Made by a program: the position numbers and the translations under genes | Assembly (NCBI RefSeq): GCF_019802045.1 | Contig: NZ_JAHVHU010000006.1 | Location: forward strand, 248,001 to 312,000 | Direction of reading: 5' to 3' | Length of the DNA: 64,000 nucleotides | From: Membranihabitans marinus | Lineage (GTDB): Bacteria > Bacteroidota > Bacteroidia > Chitinophagales > Saprospiraceae | The notes under the pieces: model-generated | The model's database searches: none | Told to the model about the DNA's origin: nothing | The model's input: only the letters and a program-made list of their open reading frames with translations | Shown: one piece after another, positions 57,552 to 64,000 of the stretch | How the letters are laid out: every line of letters begins with the position of its first letter | Numbering within the stretch: the stretch's first letter is position 1

Positions 57552-60119
57552 TCAGCATTTACTGTACCCACAACTTTTGCAGGTCAGACACCCTTCCTCA
57601 TATATCAATCCGACAGGGTCGTCGCATGAAGGACACTGTCGGTCCGAAGCCTGGGCCCCATCATCCACATATTTCTTAAGTGCACGGGCTACGCCGTTCT
57701 TCCACGTATTAATGTTGTCGTCATAAAGATTCAAACCATTGATCAGATCGACCACATCATTGATGGGCATATTGTGACGAAGCACTCCCGATATCAATTT
57801 GGCATAATTCCAATATTCTTTGTCGAAGGAACGGGATAATCCTTCTATCGTGGTCCGGTATCCATCTTTATCGATAAATTGAAAATCATATCTGCTGCCC
57901 CGATCACTTTTATTCTTGATCACCCATCCTTTATTCACAAACGTCGGGAGATTGAATGAATCTTCCATTTTTCCGGTAAACACCTCGTACGGTTTCCCGT
58001 TTACAAAACCAACGACAGCCAGCCATTTTTCATACTCATTCTGGAACCGGATAACATCCGCTTCAATTTTTTTAGGTCTTTTCGGCGGACTGTACACGTT
58101 TTCCACTGGGGTGACCTCCACATTTGATTCTTCGTTGTCATTCTTTTCTTCCGTCGACACCAGAACACCACTGCGAGATCCATCCCGATAGACCGTAATT
58201 CCTTTCAACCCTTTTTTCCAGGATTCCAGATAAATTTCGCCGACCGATTCGACCGTTACATCGGAAGGCAGATTAATCGTCGAACTAATGGAATGGGTTA
58301 CATATTTCTGAACGATCGATTGCATTTCCACCCGGCGGATCCAATCAATTTCCGGTGCTGTGGAACCGGCATACGGACTTTGTGAAATATCGGTTTCTCC
58401 AGTAACCTCCATCCAGGTTTTTAATTTGGGATGAAACACTTCAAATTCTTCCCATGAATCTCCCATATCATCCACATAACTAATTTTTGCTTTCGAATCA
58501 CTTTCATTGACCTTACGCCGACGTTTGTAAGAGAGCAAAAATACGGGTTCAATTCCGGAAGAGGTATGCGCCAGCATACTTAGTGTACCGGTAGGTGCGA
58601 CCGTACTTATTGAGATATTTCGTCGGCCATATTTCATCATCCGTTGATAAATATCTGGAAATTCAGCTTCCATCATCTGAACAAATTCGGAGGTATGCTC
58701 AATCTTTGGATCAAACCCCTCAAAGGGTCCTCGTTCGATGGCCATGTCTACAGAACTATCAAATTCAGCCTCCAACTTTGTCCGCATCACCTGATCCACA
58801 AGTTTGTTGGCTTCCTCACTATCAAAAGAAATGCCGAGCGCTGCCACCATATCAGCCAGCGCAGTGAAGCCAAGTCCTGTTCTCCGTCCCTTTTGCCCAT
58901 TCTCGTAGAGTAATTTCCAGGTATCTATTTCTGCTTGCTTAATATGCTGAGGTTCCGGATCATGATCTATTTTGTCCAGGATACGTTCAATAGCTTCCAG
59001 TTCCAAATCAACCAAATTATCCATCAAGTGCTGGGATTCGTAAACGACTTTATAAAAAGTTTCATAATCGAATGACGCATCCTCCGAAAACGGGTTGTTT
59101 ACAAAATTAAATAGGTTTACTGCGATCAGCCGACAACTATCTCCTCCTTGCATCGCAATTTCTGAACAAGGATTGGTCGAACTATTTTCAAACCCCGGGT
59201 ACACCGATGACGTACTGTAGTCATGCTGCCGGTCCCAAAATATGAGTCCAGGCTCTGCTGTATTGTGTGCACATTCTATAATCGTATTCCATAAATCCAG
59301 CGCCTGGACTTCTTTTGTGTATTCGGGTTCTGCACTATCAATCGGCCAGCGTAGGGTGAACTTGGAATTGGAATCGACCGCTTTCATAAATTCATCCGAC
59401 AACCGAACAGAAATATTGGCACCGGTCACCTTCGACAGATTTTGTTTGATCGTGATAAAATCTTCTACATCCGGATGAGCAATGTCAATTGTCAACATCA
59501 GAGCACCCCGGCGACCATTCTGTGCCACTTCCCGGGTCGTATTAGAAAACCGCTCCATAAAAGATACTGCGCCCGTGGTGGTGCCTGCAGCATTGGAAAC
59601 TTCTGCATTTTTTGGACGAAGGCCCGAAATATCTACACCCACCCCACATCGTCGCTTGAACAGTTGTACCAACTGCTGGTCGGTATACATGATACCGCCA
59701 TACGAATCGAAGACCGGCGGAACCACGACGCAATTGGACAAAGAAGCGATCATTTCCCGGTTTCCCAGTGCTGCCATAACGCTGCCTTGTGGAATGACAT
59801 AACGAAAGTCTTTAAATAGTTCATATATCGCTTTTTCATCCAGATCTGCTCGTTGCTGTCCATATTCGGAAAGACTTTTCGAGCGCTCTGCAGTACGACT
59901 CGAATAATGGGATTCGATCCGTGCAAATTCATGGGCCATCCGTCGATGCATGTCATCGGGCGTCCGTTCGAGATATTTTCCATTGGCTGATTTGACCGCA
60001 TATTTATTAATCCAGGTCGTAGCTGATAAATCATCACCCCCAAAGTATTTTTTGGACGCCTTAAGGACGGTGTCGTGATTGTAGTGCTTTTTTTTGTGAA
60101 GGGCCGGTGTAGAGTTCAT
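57552..60119 (-). CDS. nrdJ: adenosylcobalamin-dependent (class II) ribonucleotide reductase
   Basis: Makes deoxyribonucleotides using coenzyme B12, independent of oxygen. The 855-residue protein lacks an N-terminal ATP cone but has the catalytic barrel: SLSNCVVVPPVFDSYGG with the first redox Cys, the finger-loop region NPCSEIAMQGGDSCRLIAVN, and the STVAPTGTLSMLAHTSSGIEP phosphate-binding loop. A TSCPD-like domain follows (about 680-790). The C-terminal zinc-ribbon/redox tail has CPSC, CLTC and the final CGYSKC. No NrdB-type small-subunit gene accompanies it. I looked for a cobalamin riboswitch or NrdR boxes upstream and saw neither. Confidence 0.95.
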   Translation of the reverse strand: MNSTPALHKKKHYNHDTVLKASKKYFGGDDLSATTWINKYAVKSANGKYLERTPDDMHRRMAHEFARIESHYSSRTAERSKSLSEYGQQRADLDEKAIYELFKDFRYVIPQGSVMAALGNREMIASLSNCVVVPPVFDSYGGIMYTDQQLVQLFKRRCGVGVDISGLRPKNAEVSNAAGTTTGAVSFMERFSNTTREVAQNGRRGALMLTIDIAHPDVEDFITIKQNLSKVTGANISVRLSDEFMKAVDSNSKFTLRWPIDSAEPEYTKEVQALDLWNTIIECAHNTAEPGLIFWDRQHDYSTSSVYPGFENSSTNPCSEIAMQGGDSCRLIAVNLFNFVNNPFSEDASFDYETFYKVVYESQHLMDNLVDLELEAIERILDKIDHDPEPQHIKQAEIDTWKLLYENGQKGRRTGLGFTALADMVAALGISFDSEEANKLVDQVMRTKLEAEFDSSVDMAIERGPFEGFDPKIEHTSEFVQMMEAEFPDIYQRMMKYGRRNISISTVAPTGTLSMLAHTSSGIEPVFLLSYKRRRKVNESDSKAKISYVDDMGDSWEEFEVFHPKLKTWMEVTGETDISQSPYAGSTAPEIDWIRRVEMQSIVQKYVTHSISSTINLPSDVTVESVGEIYLESWKKGLKGITVYRDGSRSGVLVSTEEKNDNEESNVEVTPVENVYSPPKRPKKIEADVIRFQNEYEKWLAVVGFVNGKPYEVFTGKMEDSFNLPTFVNKGWVIKNKSDRGSRYDFQFIDKDGYRTTIEGLSRSFDKEYWNYAKLISGVLRHNMPINDVVDLINGLNLYDDNINTWKNGVARALKKYVDDGAQASDRQCPSCDDPVGLIYEEGCLTCKSCGYSKC

Positions 60120-60866
60120 GTTATAACTGTGAGCATTTTGTTCATAAAAGACTAGAATAAACCACCTATTTAAGTAACCCGGGGAGCTACCTTAGGAAGC
60201 CTCAAAGTTAGGATAATTTATCCAATAATCCAGCACTCATTAAAATTTTTTATAACATAAAAATCAGAATATGTACAATTAACAAATTCGGCAAACCACC
60301 TTACAAATATCACAAACACCTGTGCATCAACTGTTTATCATATTTCATATTAACATATTACAATTATTCATAATAAAGAATTTGAAATTCAACTTGCAAT
60401 TTTTTATTTCAAATCAAACATTCTGACCAATGTTTAACTCCGTTACTTATTCTTAATAACACAAATTCATGGCCAGACCGAATATAATAGACGCAGTGAA
60501 CATCGCATGAGATATTTTAGACTATGGTACGCCCCACTTAAAATAACAAAAGTGAATAATGTGGCAAAGGACTGCGGTGTGACCGTTTTATCCGGCAGAA
60601 TTTAGGTGCTAGTGATTTTCTTACCGAAAGGGCGGGAGTTATGGTTTTAATCCCGCCCCACTTATCACACCACGTTCTTATACATTTTAATATGTGGAAG
60701 AGCGAAATAAAACAAGTTGCGCAAAATATTTGCTTGACAATAATTTAAAAAAAAACCCGGGTTGCTTATTTCAAATTTGCAACCCAGGTGTATGGTATCA
60801 AAGACGGCTTAATCGTATGATACGATAATTCAGCCGTGAGTTTCAATAAAAAAGATTCACATCTAC
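60120..60866. other. AT-rich intergenic region upstream of nrdJ
   Basis: About 750 bp without a gene. 60190-60480 is AT-rich and featureless. A GC-rich stem GGGCGGGA / TCCCGCCC (60630-60658, 13-nt loop) has no T run after it. A terminator for the right-hand gene follows at 60745-60789. Confidence 0.6.
60745..60789 (-). terminator. terminator of the HEAT/DUF1080 gene
   Basis: An 11-bp stem (ACCCGGGTTGC / GCAACCCAGGT, one mismatch) with a 13-nt loop. On the minus strand the stem is followed by a run of about eight Ts. Confidence 0.88.
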
Positions 60867-63800
60867 TTATAATTCCTTGATCCGAATATTTCTAAACTTA
60901 ACTTCGGAACCATGGCCCAGAAAGCCGATGTGTCCCTTTTTGCGCTTCAATCCCGGATGCTCTTTTCCATCCATAGCGCCATTCTTGACAGCCTCCTTAG
61001 CATCTACGTCCAAAATTTTAGTTCCATTCAAAATAACCTGATAACGATCTCCAGTCACAATCACCTCTTGAACGTTCCACTCGCCCACTGGCTTGAGATA
61101 TCCTCGTTCTGCCGGTGCTACCCCGTATAAGGAACCATGATACTGATAAGGTTTCAGGTTGGCATAAATACTGGCTGTATTATCCAGTATTTGTAGTTCA
61201 ATTCCGCCATAGGCGGCATTGCCTTCGAGTGGGGCTCGAACACCGAGTCCATTATTTGCTCCTGGGGTCAACATAAACTCGAACCGGAAGTTAAAGTCCG
61301 CATATTGCTTTTCTGTGAAAAGGTTGCCAGAGCTCCCACTAGCTTCCGGGTCGACGACAATCACGCCATTAACCGCCTGATACTGGACTTTGTTGCCGGT
61401 CCAACCATCCAGGTTATACCCGTTGAATAATGGCGTAAACCCTTCCTCTTTTTCTTCCTTGGTCAATAAATCCATGCCCGACGGAATCTCTTTCACGTAT
61501 ATATTCCGAAAAGCAATATCGGTTCCATGTGCTTGCAACTCTATCGGCCCGGATGGGAAAATCGGAATGGACCGATCCCAATAGTTTTCGAGCACCACAT
61601 CATCTACCACCAAATCTCCATTTAACCAGACAGATACTTTTTCTCCCATCATAGACATTTTCATGTGGTTCCAGTCTCCAATCCCCATATCAGCCAATTT
61701 TGACGGTTTACTGGGGTGTTTCTGATTGTTGTACAATCCCCCTGAACCCACTTCTGCGCCGACATCTACCCGTGCTGTATCCCATATTTGCACCTGGGGT
61801 GTGCCGCGTAAGTACACACCGCTATCACCTTTATCACCGATCCTCCAATCGATCAACATCACGAAGTTTTCGTAATTTTTAGCGGAGACCAGATTTTGCC
61901 CGTCTCCTTTAAAATGGATCTCACCATTTTCTACCCACCAGTGATCACGCATTCGTTTATTGGACGCCTGCTGTTTTTCTTCAATTTCTTTATCAGACAT
62001 CCGACTCAGTTGGATGGGGTTTGCCACAAATCCCTGCCAACCTGCCAGGTTTTCTCCATTGAACATGGAAACAAATCCTTTCCTGTCTTCTGCGGGTACT
62101 GACTCGATGTATGTTTTTATATTCTCTTTAAAATATTCCGAGTCAGGTCCACTAACGATTTCACGAGCCTGCTCGAGCAGATCGAGCGCTAATGAATCTT
62201 TCAGGCCATCATCATTCTGAGGTCCGGGCATGACAACACTCATGATACCTTTTGCGGCAGCATTTTGTACAGATCCGGTGGTATTTTCCAGGTAATCTCC
62301 AATGGTTAAGAGCGCATAGTAATCACGGTAACTTCCTATTTTTCCGATGATTTCAACCTTATTGGTAGAATACTTCACCTGATCATACAACTGCTGCAGA
62401 TACAATATCTTACGCACATCTGACCAATCCGCCCGATCGATTATACTAAGCGCCGCTTTCAATGCATTATCATATACTTCTTCATTCTCCAGCAACCTCA
62501 TCACATCTTTTACGAGAGTGGGATCAGCCCACTCGCCCACCGTAGTAAGTAGTTGATTAGTAGCGGCAACATCATTACCATTCAAAATCTTCTTTGCCAT
62601 CATGCTCGGTTTATCCCCCGACAAATGTCCGATCAGCGGGATAAAGTTATTCTTGTGGCTTCCTTCGATCGACGCCAACAACTGAGGCTCCCATTCCGTT
62701 CCAGAACTTTTTGAAAGCATCTTATCCAGCGTAGATTGAGTAACCTTGACCTGATCCTCTGACACTTTGTTCAGCAAATCCAGCACTTGGGGAATATTTT
62801 TTGAGGCACCCAATTTGCCCAACGATCGTATCGCCACCTGTTGTAGTTGTCCATCCGCTTCCGAAGCATATTTATATACGTTATCAAAATAACGTTCATC
62901 GCCCCGATCTGCGACAATCGGAATCAACTGGATCTTCGTGGCGTCGTCGACGTTAGAAAGCACAGAAACCACCTGGTTAATGTTTTTCTTATCGGTAGAC
63001 ATTTTTAATGCCGTCACAGCTGCATTTTTCACGGCGGTATTACTGGTGGATTGGAGAAAGTCCAATACATCGTTTTGTGCATCAGTTCCATGAAGTTCTG
63101 CCAACCCAATGACCGCTTGGGCAGCTACCAAAGTGTCCGAACTCTTCATTCCGGAACGAACCAGATCTTCACTGCCGGCCCAGGCTTGCCGGGTCAATAC
63201 CCGAATCGCATCAGCTCTGGCTGCCGGAGTAGATTTTTCGATCGATGACACCAGCGCGTCATACTGTCCTGAATTTATAAACGATAAAGCATGAGCTGCG
63301 GCAACAGCGGATTCATGACCGGATGCAAAGGCTGCTTTGACTTCTGCGATTGCTTTGTCTGGAGCCACACGTGCCAACTGATAAGTTCCCAAAGCTTGCA
63401 GTTTCTGATTCTCATTCTTCAAAATATTTTTTAAATACCGAACAGCTTCTTCCTGCTTCCCGTTTTCAGCGAGGGAGTGTCCGAATTTAATAATGGCATC
63501 CAGTTCAACGGGATCTGGATCATTTGCCGCCAGATCAACAAAATAGTCCACGAACTTTACATCGCCACTTTCTGCAAGCCCATTCAAGATCAGCTGACCA
63601 AGTGTTCCCTGACTATTAGCCATACTTGGATTTAGCACCCTATCCTGCATACCAAATCGCGGATCTGCAAGCACTTTATAGATTTTGAACCGGGTTCGAT
63701 TATCCGCCTTGTCCATCGCAGACCATATAATCGCTCCGCTCGTCTCAGAAGGCCGCATCTCGAGAATATCCATAATCCGCATTTGCAAATTACGCTCGGC

Positions 63801-64000
63801 AAGCAACGGTTTTAGTAAGCTTACCTGGTCTTCCGGCATGAAAAAAGAAAGTTCTTCCAGCAATGCTACTGGCAATTCACCCGTTGGATGGTCGGATACA
63901 CTTTCTACGAAGGCTTCTGCAAATTGGCTGCGGACGCCTTTACTTGCAGAAGACAAGAATTTGCCAATCCCGGAAAAAGCCAATTCTAGCTGGGCACGTT
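60867..64000 (-). CDS. HEAT-repeat protein with two DUF1080 domains, 5' end outside window
   Basis: The frame is open to the right edge (the last visible codons read RAQLELAFSGIGKF), so the true start is outside; at least 1044 residues are present. The first 640 or so form HEAT-like helical repeats (AAQAVIGLAELHG, QVAIRSLGKLGASKNI and similar). Two 3-keto-disaccharide-hydrolase/DUF1080 concanavalin-like domains follow: one opening FVSMFNGENLAGWQGF with DSGVYLRGTPQVQIWD, the other FTPLFNGYNLDGWTG with GLGVRAPLEG and GGIELQILDN, ending FRNIRIKEL. DUF1080 proteins are usually exported glycan-active enzymes. HEAT repeats suggest a large scaffold. Substrate unknown. Confidence 0.85.
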   Translation of the reverse strand, partial: RAQLELAFSGIGKFLSSASKGVRSQFAEAFVESVSDHPTGELPVALLEELSFFMPEDQVSLLKPLLAERNLQMRIMDILEMRPSETSGAIIWSAMDKADNRTRFKIYKVLADPRFGMQDRVLNPSMANSQGTLGQLILNGLAESGDVKFVDYFVDLAANDPDPVELDAIIKFGHSLAENGKQEEAVRYLKNILKNENQKLQALGTYQLARVAPDKAIAEVKAAFASGHESAVAAAHALSFINSGQYDALVSSIEKSTPAARADAIRVLTRQAWAGSEDLVRSGMKSSDTLVAAQAVIGLAELHGTDAQNDVLDFLQSTSNTAVKNAAVTALKMSTDKKNINQVVSVLSNVDDATKIQLIPIVADRGDERYFDNVYKYASEADGQLQQVAIRSLGKLGASKNIPQVLDLLNKVSEDQVKVTQSTLDKMLSKSSGTEWEPQLLASIEGSHKNNFIPLIGHLSGDKPSMMAKKILNGNDVAATNQLLTTVGEWADPTLVKDVMRLLENEEVYDNALKAALSIIDRADWSDVRKILYLQQLYDQVKYSTNKVEIIGKIGSYRDYYALLTIGDYLENTTGSVQNAAAKGIMSVVMPGPQNDDGLKDSLALDLLEQAREIVSGPDSEYFKENIKTYIESVPAEDRKGFVSMFNGENLAGWQGFVANPIQLSRMSDKEIEEKQQASNKRMRDHWWVENGEIHFKGDGQNLVSAKNYENFVMLIDWRIGDKGDSGVYLRGTPQVQIWDTARVDVGAEVGSGGLYNNQKHPSKPSKLADMGIGDWNHMKMSMMGEKVSVWLNGDLVVDDVVLENYWDRSIPIFPSGPIELQAHGTDIAFRNIYVKEIPSGMDLLTKEEKEEGFTPLFNGYNLDGWTGNKVQYQAVNGVIVVDPEASGSSGNLFTEKQYADFNFRFEFMLTPGANNGLGVRAPLEGNAAYGGIELQILDNTASIYANLKPYQYHGSLYGVAPAERGYLKPVGEWNVQEVIVTGDRYQVILNGTKILDVDAKEAVKNGAMDGKEHPGLKRKKGHIGFLGHGSEVKFRNIRIKEL

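Noticed and set aside
60120-60500. Searched for a cobalamin riboswitch or NrdR boxes upstream of the B12-dependent reductase
   Set aside because: No B12-box-like sequence or NrdR palindrome could be seen; the region is AT-rich and featureless.

Overview
The window is chromosomal DNA of a Bacteroidota bacterium, most likely a member of the Saprospiria (Lewinella/Haliscomenobacter-like). The evidence is type IX secretion (T9SS) genes (gldJ, porU, porV), proteins with T9SS type A C-terminal sorting domains, a TonB receptor with an N-terminal carboxypeptidase-like domain, and Bacteroidota-type promoters (TTG/TTTG, 19-23 bp, TAnnTTTG). No rRNA or prophage is present. There is one tRNA (Asn) and one IS200-like transposase.

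Layout. 1-2.1 kb (minus): lipid A genes fabZ (cut by the edge), lpxC and lpxD. 2.1-4.3 kb: a tightly overlapping haem operon, hemC, a degenerate DnaQ-type exonuclease, and hemD. 4.5-9 kb: recN, fabI and an outer-membrane porin-like protein. 9-14.4 kb (minus): a LOG-family protein, an AAA+ response regulator without an HTH, an M20 amidohydrolase, a family 2 glycosyltransferase and recR. 14.7-19.6 kb: an acyltransferase E2 subunit, an OmpA/TSP3 protein and a degenerate arginase-family protein.

20-30.5 kb is the accessory heart of the window. Two tandem operons each encode a large secreted modular protein (A) without a recognisable T9SS signal, followed 11-12 nt later by a small protein (B) with one. 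About 1-1.3 kb of non-coding DNA follows each pair and is packed with structured repeats. These include three 112-bp copies, each with two palindromes resembling those around the IS200-like gene at 41.7-42.4 kb.

30.6-41.2 kb: murF and gldJ face left; a YfhO-like membrane protein, porU and porV face right. Together they form the surface-protein export locus that would process and anchor cargo such as the B proteins. 41.2-42.8 kb: a second repeat-rich zone with the transposase bracketed by inverted REP-like palindromes. 42.8-48 kb: pgk, uvrC, tRNA-Asn and a GH3-family protein. 48.5-53.6 kb (minus): a zincin, then a probable metal-uptake cluster (BNR lipoprotein with a CxCC motif, TonB receptor, small CxGKC protein). 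53.7-60.1 kb (minus): an SMR exporter, a 1-Cys peroxiredoxin, ergothioneine genes egtB-egtD and a class II ribonucleotide reductase. 60.9-64 kb: a HEAT-repeat protein with two DUF1080 domains, cut by the right edge.

A recurring oddity is exact 7-bp-period tandem repeats at six or more intergenic sites. Each site has its own heptamer, and several sit directly after a stop codon.
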